DNA of 64,000 nt from contig NZ_JAEUZA010000002.1 of NCBI RefSeq assembly GCF_016798245.1, forward strand, positions 868,001-932,000, given 5' to 3'. Under the pieces are notes generated by a model, which was given only the letters and a program-made list of their open reading frames with translations, made no database searches and was not told the origin of the DNA. How positions within the stretch are numbered: the stretch's first letter is position 1; every line of letters starts with the position of its first letter. This DNA is from Alkalicoccobacillus gibsonii. Its GTDB lineage: Bacteria > Bacillota > Bacilli > Bacillales > Bacillaceae_D. Position numbers and translations under genes: made by a program. Positions 46,893 to 55,947 of the stretch are shown here, one piece after another.

Positions 46893-47896
46893 CAAGATTT
46901 CTTTTTGTTCTTATAAGCCTGTCTTTCCCAGCTTTTAAGTAATGGATAAGGGTCAAATGACCACTCTGTAACCCCATTGTCCCGATACATTCCATAATGG
47001 AGGTGAGGAGGGAACTTTCCTTGAGTTCCTGGTTTTCCATAGCCGGAGCTACCACAATAGCCTACAACTTGACCAGGCTTCACTACATCTCCTTTTTTAA
47101 TTCCTTTTTCAAACCCACTGAGATGAGCGTAATAATGATAGATGTTATCTAAATCACGTATACCTACACGCCAGCCACCGTAATTATTCCAGCCAATTAA
47201 TTCAACTGTACCATAAGAGGTAGACTGGATAGGTACTCCGTATCCGGCAAACAAATCGGTTCCCTCATGAATTCTTCGCCCGCCCCAGCCTCGCTTCGCC
47301 CCCCATGTACTGCGGTAGCTATAATTGGCGTGGAGTGGCATTACAAAGCTGTGTTCATGAAGATCAAGTGTACCAAACGCTTTATACGTTTTTGCATGAG
47401 ATTGGACTATATTAACAGATTGTTCACGTTTGTAATATTCCCATAATGCAATACGCATATCTTCTTCCTTAAAGCCGTACTTCTCTAAGAAATGAGCGAA
47501 GGTAAAGAGGAGGTCTGCATCGTTAAAACGATCTGCAATCCCGTCTCCATCCCCATCCATTCCCACTCCACCAAATATACTAATGGAAAGTGGGTTTGAA
47601 TCATCCAAGTCAGGGTTTGTTGCACCAGCCCACTGTGAGGGCGAATAAAAAATAGAGATTAATCCCTTTTCCTCATCCCGATCTCTCAAGGCTTTACGTA
47701 ATCCTCTTTCATACGTATCTACAGCTGCAAGATAGTACCAAGGGACGTTTGTTAACGTTTCTGTTTTTTTGTACAAATTCATCCGATCTTCATACGTAGT
47801 ATCGGATTGTTCTGCTGCAAGTCCTGAGTGAGGAAGCAGCGCTTGTACACATATAAAAAGAAGAAGACATAATAAAAAAAATCGTTTTGGAGACAC
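46892..47896 (-). CDS. lytH: Sporulation M23-family peptidase LytH
   Basis: 334 aa with a signal peptide (FFLLCLLLFICVQALLPHSG). A lytic-transglycosylase-like helical region (~30-160, including GDGDGIADRFNDADLLF) precedes the M23 domain, with HEGTDLF (first zinc His and Asp), YYAHLSGF and FPPHLHYG (HxH). In B. subtilis LytH (YunA) is an L-Ala-D-Glu peptidase that trims cortex peptides during sporulation and lies beside lipA, as here. Confidence 0.9.
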   Translation of the reverse strand: MSPKRFFLLCLLLFICVQALLPHSGLAAEQSDTTYEDRMNLYKKTETLTNVPWYYLAAVDTYERGLRKALRDRDEEKGLISIFYSPSQWAGATNPDLDDSNPLSISIFGGVGMDGDGDGIADRFNDADLLFTFAHFLEKYGFKEEDMRIALWEYYKREQSVNIVQSHAKTYKAFGTLDLHEHSFVMPLHANYSYRSTWGAKRGWGGRRIHEGTDLFAGYGVPIQSTSYGTVELIGWNNYGGWRVGIRDLDNIYHYYAHLSGFEKGIKKGDVVKPGQVVGYCGSSGYGKPGTQGKFPPHLHYGMYRDNGVTEWSFDPYPLLKSWERQAYKNKKKS

Positions 47897-48074
47897 GTTT
47901 GGCTGCTCCTTTCAATCAAGCGTTATACGGGTAGTGTAAGCTTCAACGTAAAAAATATATTAGTGAATGATTGGGAATTTTTAATAAGAGGGGTTTGGCT
48001 AAATGGTTTACTCATGATAAAGTAAGAAGGGAATAGACTTAAAGTTGATATGATTAGTAAGGATGGTGGATAGA

Positions 48075-48998
48075 GTGGCAAAGAAAGAAGAGCATGTCCG
48101 AAAACCAGAATGGCTTAAAATTAAGCTTAATACCAATGAATCTTATACAAACTTAAAGAAAATGATGAGAGAGAAAAAATTACATACGGTATGTGAGGAA
48201 GCAAGATGTCCTAATATTCATGAATGTTGGGCAGTTCGAAAAACAGCTACATTTATGATTTTAGGTGACATCTGTACGCGTGCCTGTCGATTTTGTGCCG
48301 TGAAGACAGGCCTCCCTACAGAATTAGATCTACAAGAGCCAGAACGTGTGGCAGACTCGGTTAGTGATATGGGTCTTAAGCATGTCGTAATCACCGCAGT
48401 AGCTAGAGATGACTTGAAAGACGGGGGAGCCGAGGTTTTTGCAGAAACGGTACGAGCTATTCGTCGCAAAAATCCGTTCTGTACCATAGAAGTGCTTCCT
48501 TCAGACATGCTTGGAAATGAAAACAGTCTGAAGACGCTGATGGATGCCAGACCAAATATTATGAACCACAACATTGAAACGGTTCGCCGATTATCTCCAA
48601 GAGTTCGAGCTCGTGCGACATATGATCGTACATTGGAATTCCTGCGTCGTGCAAAAGAAATGCATGATGATATTCCAACAAAATCGAGTTTAATGATTGG
48701 GCTGGGGGAAACGAAAGAAGAAATTATTGAGACAATGGATGATCTTAGAGCAAACAATGTAAATATTATGACCATTGGCCAATACTTACAACCGACTAAA
48801 AAGCATCTTAAAGTACAAAAATATTATCACCCAGATGAATTTGCAGAGCTTCGTGAGATCGCAATGAGTAAAGGATTTAGTCATTGTGAAGCAGGACCAC
48901 TCGTTCGTTCATCTTATCACGCTGACGAACAAGTGAATCAGGCACAAGTAAACGAAGAAGCTAGAAAAGTTCAAGATGGAACAACCGTGAATTCATAA
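48075..48998 (+). CDS. lipA: Lipoyl synthase
   Basis: 307 aa from the GTG at 48075, with GGATGGTGG six bases upstream. The N-terminus (M)[14 protein letters not shown] equals that of Bacillus LipA; the frame to 48063 is an extension. Auxiliary cluster cysteines are C40, C45, C51 ([15 protein letters not shown]), and the radical-SAM cysteines are C67, C71, C74 (CTRACRFC). It inserts two sulfurs into octanoyl groups, in Bacillus on GcvH first. Needs Fe-S clusters from Suf. Confidence 0.97.
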   Translation: MAKKEEHVRKPEWLKIKLNTNESYTNLKKMMREKKLHTVCEEARCPNIHECWAVRKTATFMILGDICTRACRFCAVKTGLPTELDLQEPERVADSVSDMGLKHVVITAVARDDLKDGGAEVFAETVRAIRRKNPFCTIEVLPSDMLGNENSLKTLMDARPNIMNHNIETVRRLSPRVRARATYDRTLEFLRRAKEMHDDIPTKSSLMIGLGETKEEIIETMDDLRANNVNIMTIGQYLQPTKKHLKVQKYYHPDEFAELREIAMSKGFSHCEAGPLVRSSYHADEQVNQAQVNEEARKVQDGTTVNS

Positions 48999-49005
48999 TT
49001 AATAG

Positions 49006-49042
49006 AAGGCGGACATTCATTTATACAATGTGTCCGTCTTTT
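49006..49042 (+). terminator. Terminator of lipA
   Basis: AGGCGGACAT and ATGTGTCCGTCT pair (one bulge), followed by TTTTT, 8 bp after the stop. Confidence 0.82.
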
Positions 49043-49142
49043 TAATGGTTAAAACGTTGTTCTACTTTTACAAAACCCGACATTTCCTGCTTCCTAATGC
49101 TTATGATACAATGGAAAAAATGAAACGTGAGGTGTATACGCG

Positions 49143-49460
49143 TTGGTTACGATTCAGGAACTTCAATTTGAAGTCGTTGAAGATATTAAAGATGGCTGGG
49201 ATGAAGAAGCCTTTAAGTCGCGATATAGCGATATATTAAATAAATACGACTATATTGTAGGAGATTGGGGCTACAATCAGTTACGCCTGAGAGGGTTTTT
49301 CGAAGACAAGCATAAGAAATCAACGTACGATTCCAAAATCAGTACGTTGCCTGATTATCTTTACGAGTATTGTAATTTTGGATGCGCGTATTTTGTTGTG
49401 AAGCGTATTAAAAAACGTTCAGATAAAGGGAATAAACATAAACAAAAAGAGGGTAAATAA
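49143..49460 (+). CDS. yutD: YutD family protein (DUF1027)
   Basis: 105 aa from a TTG at 49143, eight bases after GAGGTG. An upstream overlapping frame is a shadow. DUF1027 features: WDEEAFKSRYSDILNKYDYI, GDWGYNQLRLRGFF and the Cys-containing YEYCNFGCAYFVVKRI. The tail is very basic (KKRSDKGNKHKQKEGK), suggesting nucleic-acid contact. Function unknown; in the usual place after lipA, although the B. subtilis yutC between them is missing. Confidence 0.85.
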   Translation: MVTIQELQFEVVEDIKDGWDEEAFKSRYSDILNKYDYIVGDWGYNQLRLRGFFEDKHKKSTYDSKISTLPDYLYEYCNFGCAYFVVKRIKKRSDKGNKHKQKEGK

Positions 49461-49468
49461 CCCTCTTT
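49446..49468. terminator. Bidirectional terminator
   Basis: AAAGAGGGT (49446-49454) pairs with ACCCTCTTT (49460-49468). The first arm begins in the last codons of yutD and the second reaches the stop of the convergent gene at 49467. Confidence 0.82.
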
Positions 49469-49718
49469 ATGAATCATGTGGTGGATGATGTCCAGGATAC
49501 TTCCTTGGCGTATGCTGGTGGGCATCTTTATTTACATAATTAAATGCGCTATAGGTACGTTGGTCTTCTCTCCAAGGCGTACTTTTACCTTCCACAGGTG
49601 TATCTTTTCCTATCGGAGACCCGTAAGGACCTTCAGGAGTGGCCTCGGCAGTCACGTAATTATGCATGGCTTCAACGTTTTTAAAGTCATGATATTCTGT
49701 ATCTGTTTGCTTTTTCAA
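49467..49718 (-). CDS. Conserved small hydrophilic protein
   Basis: 83 aa from a TTG at 49718, preceded by AAGGGAGGG. A longer TTG-initiated frame (49751) lacks a site. The sequence is polar, with EYHDFKNVEAMHNYVTAEAT, a Gly/Pro-rich EGPYGSPIGKDTPVEGKSTP, and a His-rich C-terminus (AHQHTPRKYPGHHPPHD). It resembles the small uncharacterised cytosolic proteins found near yutE in Bacillaceae (DUF3905-like, from memory). The His-rich end could bind metal. Function unknown. Confidence 0.65.
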   Translation of the reverse strand: MKKQTDTEYHDFKNVEAMHNYVTAEATPEGPYGSPIGKDTPVEGKSTPWREDQRTYSAFNYVNKDAHQHTPRKYPGHHPPHDS

Positions 49719-49807
49719 TGGAAGCCCTCCCTTAAGCCATAGGGTATCCAAAATGCTTTATTTTATGATTGGTTGACTGCGCTTACAAGAAAGGATTGGG
49801 ATATAGG

Positions 49808-50251
49808 ATGTATTTTGTAGACCGTACAAAGATTGAAACGACTTTAACCTATATGGAGTCACTTTTTCCAACATTCGATTCGCTAAAGGAACGTGATTCA
49901 ATTATAGAGGATTTAGCTTTAGAGCGTGTTTGCTACCTCATGATTGAAGCAATTATTGACGTAGGAAATAGTATGATTGATGGGTTTATTATGCGCGACC
50001 CAGGAAGCTATGCAGATATTGTAGATATCTTAGTCGATGAACGAGTCATTGAGCATACGCAAGGAGAATCCTTAAAGGAGATCCTTCAAGTCAGAAAAGA
50101 GATCATTCAAACTTCGGGAACGATTAATCATAACGGTCTTTATCAACTTCTCCATGCGCAAAGTGGTTCGCTAAAAGCATTTCCGGAGAATGTTCGCAGC
50201 TATTTGGAAAATGAGTTAGGACCAGTGTCTGCTTTTTTACCTAAAGAGTAG
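49808..50251 (+). CDS. yutE: DUF86/HepT-like protein YutE
   Basis: 147 aa from the ATG at 49808 (MYFVDRTKIETTL, as in B. subtilis YutE). The frame from 49769 is extra. DUF86 helices: RDSIIEDLALERVCYLMIEA, IIDVGNSMIDGF, and MRDPGSYADIVDILVDERVI. The RX4-6H-type RNase motif of HepT toxins is not evident, and no antitoxin gene is adjacent, so a toxin role is not supported here. Fits the yut order. Confidence 0.85.
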   Translation: MYFVDRTKIETTLTYMESLFPTFDSLKERDSIIEDLALERVCYLMIEAIIDVGNSMIDGFIMRDPGSYADIVDILVDERVIEHTQGESLKEILQVRKEIIQTSGTINHNGLYQLLHAQSGSLKAFPENVRSYLENELGPVSAFLPKE

Positions 50252-50316
50252 GCAAGTCCTGTTCGTTTACAAAAAGAATGCCCATCGCTTACAATAAACG
50301 TAAGGTGGTGGACAGA

Positions 50317-50958
50317 ATGAGAGACCAATCAATGTCAACTCGTTCAGTTGTGTTAACCCTATTAAAACGAAAGCATGAGCTGACAACAGCTGAGCTCTCT
50401 GAAATGCTTAAAATAACGGAGATGGCCGTAAGACGTCATTTGCGAGGGTTAGAAGTTGAGCAATTAATTACCTCCCGATTGGTTCGTCAAACCATGGGAC
50501 GGCCCGTTCATAAATACTATTTAACTGAAAAAGGAAACGAGAATTTCCCACGAAATTATAGCCAGCTGTCACTCGGTTTCTTAGATGATCTGCGGGATTT
50601 ATATGGTGCAAATGCTGTGAATCAGTTATTTGAGAAGCGACACAATCGTTTACATGAATCATATGAACCAAGTGTAACAGGGACGTTAAAAGAACGAATT
50701 CGAGCATTAGCTGATATTCAAAATGAACAGGGATATATGGTTCAGTGGACGGAGAACGAGGATGGTTCTTACGAATTTATTGAATATAATTGTCCGATTG
50801 CACATGTGGCTAAAGCGTATCCTATTGCCTGTACATGTGAAAAGAAGTTGTTCAAGGAATTACTCTACACTGAAAATGTAGAACGTACAGCGTGTATGGC
50901 TGAAAACGGAGATGCACACTGTGTTTATAAAATTAATAAGCAATCAACACTAAAGTAA
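50317..50958 (+). CDS. SufR-like helix-turn-helix regulator with Cys cluster
   Basis: 213 aa from the ATG at 50317, six bases after AAGGTGGTGG. An N-terminal winged helix (TTAELSEMLKITEMAVRRHL) has the ArsR/DeoR-like recognition pair and the GRPVHKYYLTEKG wing. The C-terminal part has five cysteines, C159 (YNCPIAHVA), C172 and C174 (ACTCEKKLF), C193 (TACMAENG) and C202 (HCVYKI), in the spacing of SufR proteins that bind a [4Fe-4S] cluster. SufR represses suf genes in other bacteria. Here suf lies 16 kb away, so the target is not known. Confidence 0.85.
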   Translation: MRDQSMSTRSVVLTLLKRKHELTTAELSEMLKITEMAVRRHLRGLEVEQLITSRLVRQTMGRPVHKYYLTEKGNENFPRNYSQLSLGFLDDLRDLYGANAVNQLFEKRHNRLHESYEPSVTGTLKERIRALADIQNEQGYMVQWTENEDGSYEFIEYNCPIAHVAKAYPIACTCEKKLFKELLYTENVERTACMAENGDAHCVYKINKQSTLK

Positions 50959-50979
50959 GCCGTCCACTGGACGGTTTTT
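50957..50979 (+). terminator. Terminator of the SufR-like gene
   Basis: CCGTCC-ACT-GGACGG followed by TTTTT, starting in the stop codon region. The next gene starts at 51000. Confidence 0.8.
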
Positions 50980-50999
50980 CTCATGAAAGGAATGTAACC

Positions 51000-51767
51000 A
51001 TGACATACAAAGGATACTTGATTGATTTAGATGGGACGATGTATCGAGGCGGAGAGGTAATACCTGAAGCGATAGAGTTTGTGAACGAACTGAAACGCAG
51101 AGAGCTTCCTTACTTATTTGTTACAAATAATTCAACAAAGACCCCGGAAATAGCAGCTGCTCACTTGCGTAAATTATCTATTCCCGCTACACCGGAACAT
51201 GTTTATACCTCTGCTATGGCAACGGCTTCGTACATCCGAAACCAAAAATCAGAGGCTCGTATTTATGTAATTGGGGAAGCGGGGATAAGAGAAGCATGCC
51301 GTCATGCCGGGCTTGTTGAAGCAACAGAGAATGTTGATTTTGTGGTCGTTGGGTTAGACAGAAAATTAACCTATCAGAAAATCAAACAAGCTTCTCTTCT
51401 TATCCAGCAAGGTGCTACATTTATTGCAACAAATCAAGATCATGCGTTGCCCACCGAAGAAGGGCTTGTCCCCGGAAACGGATCAATCGTTGCTGCCATT
51501 GCATCAGCTTCAGGGATAAAGCCCATGTTTGTTGGAAAGCCAGAAGCACTGATCATGACCCAGGCTCTTCGCAAATTAGGGTTAGGCGCGAGTGAAACGA
51601 TTATGGTTGGCGATAACTATCGAACAGACATAATGGCCGGACTAAACGCTGGAATAGATACAATGCTTGTACTCTCAGGTGTCACAACAGAAGCTGATTT
51701 GCCTCAATTGCCAGTAAAACCAACAGTTACACTTCAAGCTCTTTCACAGTGGACGTTTGATCAGTAA
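51000..51767 (+). CDS. yutF: HAD-family phosphatase YutF
   Basis: 255 aa. HAD subfamily IIA features: nucleophile motif GYLIDLDGTMYRGGEVIPEA, motif II FVTNNSTKTP, the C2 cap with FVVVGLDRKLTYQKI, then KPEALIMTQAL and motif III MVGDNYRTDIMAGLNAG. Homologues dephosphorylate sugar phosphates, nucleotides or p-nitrophenyl phosphate. The last 41 bp overlap the convergent yutG 3' end. Confidence 0.92.
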   Translation: MTYKGYLIDLDGTMYRGGEVIPEAIEFVNELKRRELPYLFVTNNSTKTPEIAAAHLRKLSIPATPEHVYTSAMATASYIRNQKSEARIYVIGEAGIREACRHAGLVEATENVDFVVVGLDRKLTYQKIKQASLLIQQGATFIATNQDHALPTEEGLVPGNGSIVAAIASASGIKPMFVGKPEALIMTQALRKLGLGASETIMVGDNYRTDIMAGLNAGIDTMLVLSGVTTEADLPQLPVKPTVTLQALSQWTFDQ

Positions 51768-52263
51768 GATCGGCTTCCATTCGATGTGCCAAACGGCTGG
51801 ATGCAGCTGCTGCAATGGCTCCTACAATATCATCCAGGAAGGTGTGACAAACACCTTCTTTTTTCTCGTTTAACTTCTTTAAAATGCCGGGCTTTAGTTT
51901 GTCAACATATCCGTAGTTTGTAAAGCCAATGGAGCCGTACACATTAACAATGGAAAGTGCGATGACTTCATCAATTCCGTATAGACCTTCATCACGCTCT
52001 AGAATGCCTTGCAAAGGAGCCTCGAGCATGTTTTTCTCTGTTAAAATGTCCAACTGAATGCCTGTAATGATTGCATTTTGTACCTCTCGCTTAGAGAGGA
52101 CTCGTTCCACATTTTCCTTGCACAACTCCATTGAGAGGTTCGGATGATATGCTTTTTGTAAAAAGTGAACTAGCTCAGCCATATCATCAATAGTAACGCC
52201 TCTAAATATAAGCCATTCTCTTGCTTTATCTGATAGCTCTTTTTGTGAGCAAACGTTTCTCAT
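51727..52263 (-). CDS. yutG: Phosphatidylglycerophosphatase A-like YutG
   Basis: 178 aa. The PgpA-like core is KEGVCHTFLDDIVGAIAAAA and the EKNMLEAPLQGILERDEGLY, GIDEVIALSIVNVYGSIGFT segments. Unlike PgpA of E. coli it lacks obvious membrane helices, as do other YutG/YpjQ proteins. It may bind phospholipid phosphates or act in another role. Converges on yutF with a 41-bp overlap and is divergent from yutH. Confidence 0.85.
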   Translation of the reverse strand: MRNVCSQKELSDKAREWLIFRGVTIDDMAELVHFLQKAYHPNLSMELCKENVERVLSKREVQNAIITGIQLDILTEKNMLEAPLQGILERDEGLYGIDEVIALSIVNVYGSIGFTNYGYVDKLKPGILKKLNEKKEGVCHTFLDDIVGAIAAAASSRLAHRMEADLTDQTSTVKELEV

Positions 52264-52379
52264 AAATGCCTCTCCTTATGAATGGATCATTGGATGCCAT
52301 AGTGTTTGATTCCTGCACACATTTTATACAACTGGGTCATAGACTATCTATAATGAAAAATCTCAGGAGGAGGGAAACA

Positions 52380-53414
52380 ATGTTTGAACGGAACATTTAT
52401 GATAGTTATCGGTTATATAGTGAAAAGCGGTTTAAGCTAGACGGGTATGAATGTTTTGAAGCTGGAGGCGTTCCATATATATTGTTCCCAAAGGATGAGA
52501 GTGCTTCAAATGAAGCAGATATGCTTACATTTATCTCTTTTCTTAGAGAGGCAGGAGATGTTTCCGTACCGGAATTGATTCAAACTGCTCAAGGAACAAA
52601 TACGAGCTTGATTGAAGGGTCAGAAATGTATCTTTGTCAATTACCATTGCCAAATCAAACACGTGCCCAACCTATGCCAATTGACGAAAGAGGTATAGGG
52701 GAACTCTTGGCATCATGGCACCATTTTGGAAGACAGATTCAGCCCAGAGTGAGACAGCAGGAATTGTTTGGACAGTGGGGGCCAATATGGACAACAAGAC
52801 TTGAACAACTTGAGAACTGGTATGAAGAACTGTACATGCAAGGACCAAGAACCGCTGTAGATGAAACATTTTTAACAACCTATCCATACTTCATGGGTCT
52901 ATCAGAAAATGCTATTCAATACGTGACGGATACCACATTGGACGGTGCTGGAAGTGAATCGATAGAAGGAACCCTTTGCCACCGGAGATTTTCTGAGCGT
53001 GCGTGGATTCAACTATCAGGAAACGGATCCATGATTAAACCTCCAACAGCGTTTGTATTTGATCATCCTGCAAGAGATCTAGCTGAATGGCTAAGGGGCC
53101 GACGAAGTCAGCTGTCGCGCTCGACTCAGTGGTCACAAGCAACAGACTTTTTAGAGGGATATCAAAGGTACCAGCCACTTTCTTCTACAAGCTGGCGACT
53201 TATGTTTGCCCGGTTGTTATATCCTGTTCATTATTTTGAACTTGTAGAGGACTATTACCGTTGTCAAATACCAATCGATCAACAAAAGCTTGGTCAAACC
53301 TTTTTACAGCTAGTTGAACAGGAAAAAGAGAATGAGATTTTTCTGCATCGATTTGCAGATGTACGTCCGATGCCCAATACGCCAACTGGTTTTCCGAGAG
53401 TTGACTGGTTGTAA
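52380..53414 (+). CDS. yutH: Spore coat-associated protein YutH
   Basis: 344 aa from the ATG at 52380 with AGGAGGAGGG upstream; the 38-residue extension of the frame is ignored. Kinase-like fold of the CotS/YutH family: FEAGGVPYILFPKDESA at the start, IGELLASWHHFGRQIQ, EGTLCHRRFSERAW at the catalytic-loop position (the usual HGD is CHR), and FVFDHPARDLAEWLR at the DFD position. Probably a pseudokinase in the coat. In the usual place before hom. Confidence 0.85.
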   Translation: MFERNIYDSYRLYSEKRFKLDGYECFEAGGVPYILFPKDESASNEADMLTFISFLREAGDVSVPELIQTAQGTNTSLIEGSEMYLCQLPLPNQTRAQPMPIDERGIGELLASWHHFGRQIQPRVRQQELFGQWGPIWTTRLEQLENWYEELYMQGPRTAVDETFLTTYPYFMGLSENAIQYVTDTTLDGAGSESIEGTLCHRRFSERAWIQLSGNGSMIKPPTAFVFDHPARDLAEWLRGRRSQLSRSTQWSQATDFLEGYQRYQPLSSTSWRLMFARLLYPVHYFELVEDYYRCQIPIDQQKLGQTFLQLVEQEKENEIFLHRFADVRPMPNTPTGFPRVDWL

Positions 53415-53420
53415 AGATTC

Positions 53421-53460
53421 AAAACCGCTTCCATTACGTTAGGAACGGTTTTTATTTTTT
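53421..53460 (+). terminator. Terminator of yutH
   Basis: AAACCG-CTTCC and GGAA-CGGTTT pair around ATTACGTTA with a small bulge, followed by TTTATTTTTT. Confidence 0.75.
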
Positions 53461-53500
53461 TTTGAAGGATTTTAATCTCTTGTAAACTTTCAGAAGGTTC

Positions 53501-53529
53501 TTGTTTTAAGCGACAATCAGGTCTATAAT
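53501..53529 (+). promoter_or_regulatory. SigA promoter of hom-thrC-thrB
   Basis: TTGTTT (53501-53506), 17-bp spacer, TATAAT (53524-53529), about 30 bp before the ribosome site AAGGAG (53559-53564). The leader is too short for a T-box. Confidence 0.75.
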
Positions 53530-53574
53530 GTCCTTTATAGATAAACATTTGTATTTTTAAGGAGACAGTTGGGA

Positions 53575-54879
53575 GTGGGAGATGTGGCAGAGTCAGTAAA
53601 AGTAGGACTTCTTGGTCTAGGAACAGTAGGAACAGGGGTGGCGTCCATTATTACTCGCCACCAAAAGGAATTACAGCATCAAGTAGGCTGTCCTGTAGAG
53701 ATAAAAAAGGTTCTAGTACGAGACAAACAAAAATTACGTGAGAGTTTAATTCAAGACGCGCTGTTAACAGAAGATCCTTACGAAGTGATCCAAGATCAAG
53801 AGATTGATATTATCGTTGAAGTGATTGGAGGAGTCGAGCAAACAAAGGATTGGTTATTGGCTGCTCTTAATCAAAAAAAACATGTAGTCACTGCTAATAA
53901 GGATTTAATGGCTATTCATGGTGCGCAGCTACTAAAGTCAGCGGTTGAAAATCAGTGTGACTTATATTATGAAGCCAGTGTAGCTGGTGGAATTCCAATT
54001 TTACGTAGTTTATCAGATGGATTGTCTGCTGACCGAATTAAAAAAATAATGGGAATCGTAAATGGAACAACAAACTATATATTAACGAAAATGAGTACAG
54101 AAGGTAGTTCTTATGAAGAAGTTCTAAAACAAGCGCAGGATCTAGGATTTGCAGAGAGTGATCCAACATCAGATGTTGAAGGTCTAGATGCAGCTCGTAA
54201 AATGGCCATCCTCGCTACGCTTGGTTTTTCTGCCCCAATCAGTTTAACGGATGTGTCCGTTGAGGGAATTAGCAGTATCTCTGATGCTGACCTTCACTAT
54301 GCAGAACGCCTTGGCTATACAATGAAATTGATTGGGATTGCTGACCGCACGGACGGGAAAATTGATGTCAGCGTCCGTCCAACGCTTTTACCAAATGAAC
54401 ATCCGCTTTCATCTGTACACAATGAGTACAACGCCGTTTATATTCATGGTGAAGCGGTAGGAGAAACGATGTTTTATGGACCAGGTGCCGGCTCCTTGCC
54501 AACTGCAACAGCCGTTGTCTCCGATCTTGTGACCGTAATGAAAAACATGAGACTTGGCGTGAACGGAAAGAGTGTTCTCGCTCCAATGAATGAAAAGACA
54601 TTAAAAGAAGCGCAGGAGATCTCTTCCCAGTACTTTATCCGATTAAGGGTATTGGATCAGACGGGGACATTTTCAGCGATTACTGCATTATTTGCTGAAT
54701 TTGACGTCAGCTTTGAAAAGCTTTTACAGCTACCAGTTGAAGGCGAAGAACTTGCTGAAATTATTGTCGTTACACATAAAACGAGTAAACAGACATTTGA
54801 TGGGTTAATTGAACGGCTGAAAAACGTAGAAGTTGTTGAATCAGTTGAAAGCAGCTATTGCGTTGAAGGGGGAAATTAA
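53575..54879 (+). CDS. hom: Homoserine dehydrogenase
   Basis: 434 aa from the GTG at 53575 (AAGGAG ten bases upstream; a TTG at 53569 is too close). NAD(P)-binding GLLGLGTVGTGV at the start, TANKDLMA, EASVAGGIPILRSL, GIVNGTTNYILTKM and the catalytic-region GFAESDPTSDVEGLDAARK. The C-terminal ~80 residues are an ACT domain (RLRVLDQTGTFSAITALFAE) for threonine feedback. Reduces aspartate semialdehyde to homoserine. First gene of the threonine operon. Confidence 0.96.
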   Translation: MGDVAESVKVGLLGLGTVGTGVASIITRHQKELQHQVGCPVEIKKVLVRDKQKLRESLIQDALLTEDPYEVIQDQEIDIIVEVIGGVEQTKDWLLAALNQKKHVVTANKDLMAIHGAQLLKSAVENQCDLYYEASVAGGIPILRSLSDGLSADRIKKIMGIVNGTTNYILTKMSTEGSSYEEVLKQAQDLGFAESDPTSDVEGLDAARKMAILATLGFSAPISLTDVSVEGISSISDADLHYAERLGYTMKLIGIADRTDGKIDVSVRPTLLPNEHPLSSVHNEYNAVYIHGEAVGETMFYGPGAGSLPTATAVVSDLVTVMKNMRLGVNGKSVLAPMNEKTLKEAQEISSQYFIRLRVLDQTGTFSAITALFAEFDVSFEKLLQLPVEGEELAEIIVVTHKTSKQTFDGLIERLKNVEVVESVESSYCVEGGN

Positions 54880-54882
54880 AAG

Positions 54883-55947
54883 ATGAGTAAATGGAATGGT
54901 CTTATTAAAGAATACGCAGAATTTTTACCGGTATCGGAGGAAACGCCTGCCCTTTCTTTGTCAGAGGGGAATACACCGCTTGTCCCATTAGAACGATTGT
55001 CCAAAGAGTGGGGAGTCGACATTCACGTAAAATACGAGGGTGCCAATCCAACTGGGTCGTTTAAGGACAGAGGAATGGTTATGGCCGTAGCTAAAGCTAA
55101 GGAAGAGGGTAGTAAAGCCATTATTTGTGCGTCTACCGGTAATACATCAGCAGCTGCTGCAGCATATGGCGCGCGCGCGGGACTTCGTTGCATCGTTGTT
55201 ATCCCCGAGGGCAAAATTGCACTGGGCAAGCTTGCTCAAGCTGTAATGTATGGTGCTGAAGTTCTTGAAATTCAAGGGAACTTTGACCACGCACTTGATA
55301 TCGTTCGTTCAATCAGTGAGGTTGAGCCAATCACGCTTGTTAACTCAGTGAACCCTTATCGAATTGAAGGTCAAAAAACAGCAGCCTTTGAAGTATGTGA
55401 TGCACTCGGACAAGCGCCGGATGTGTTATGTATTCCAGTTGGGAATGCGGGGAATATCACAGCATACTGGAAAGGCTTTAAAGAATACCACGAAGCAAAA
55501 GGCACAGGACTTCCAGAGATGAGAGGCTTTGAAGCAGAAGGAGCAGCAGCCATTGTCCGTAATGAAGTGATCGAAGACCCTGAAACCATTGCTACAGCTA
55601 TTCGAATTGGAAACCCAGCAAGCTGGGATAAAGCCGTAAATGCAGTAGAGGAATCGAATGGGAAAATTGATTTCGTGACAGACGAAGAAATCATTGAAGC
55701 CTACCAAACGCTTGCAACGAAAGAAGGCGTTTTTTGTGAACCAGCCTCAGCCGCTTCACTAGCAGGTCTGAAAAAACAAATCGATTCCGGCGAAATTAAG
55801 CAAGGATCTAAAGTTGTTTGCGTATTAACAGGAAACGGTCTAAAAGACCCTGCAACTGCAATCGACAGTGTGAAAGTGAAGCCAACCCTTCTTCCAAATG
55901 AAAAGGATGCATTCCTTGCTCATTTAAAACAAGGTGTGACTCAATAA
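54883..55947 (+). CDS. thrC: Threonine synthase
   Basis: 354 aa. The PLP lysine is in [11 protein letters not shown], and the phosphate-binding loop is in [30 protein letters not shown] is at the start. It converts O-phosphohomoserine to threonine. The ATG lies 4 bases after the hom stop, with GGGGG in the end of hom as ribosome site. Its final A is shared with the thrB start (TAATG). Confidence 0.96.
   Translation: MSKWNGLIKEYAEFLPVSEETPALSLSEGNTPLVPLERLSKEWGVDIHVKYEGANPTGSFKDRGMVMAVAKAKEEGSKAIICASTGNTSAAAAAYGARAGLRCIVVIPEGKIALGKLAQAVMYGAEVLEIQGNFDHALDIVRSISEVEPITLVNSVNPYRIEGQKTAAFEVCDALGQAPDVLCIPVGNAGNITAYWKGFKEYHEAKGTGLPEMRGFEAEGAAAIVRNEVIEDPETIATAIRIGNPASWDKAVNAVEESNGKIDFVTDEEIIEAYQTLATKEGVFCEPASAASLAGLKKQIDSGEIKQGSKVVCVLTGNGLKDPATAIDSVKVKPTLLPNEKDAFLAHLKQGVTQ

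Noticed and set aside
49808-50251. Reading YutE as a HepT toxin of a toxin-antitoxin pair
   Set aside because: No MntA-type nucleotidyltransferase antitoxin is next to it, and the HepT RNase motif is not evident. Position in the yut order indicates the housekeeping DUF86 protein.
53415-53574. T-box or other amino-acid leader before hom
   Set aside because: Only about 45 bp separate the promoter -10 box from the start codon, and no T-box motif is present.
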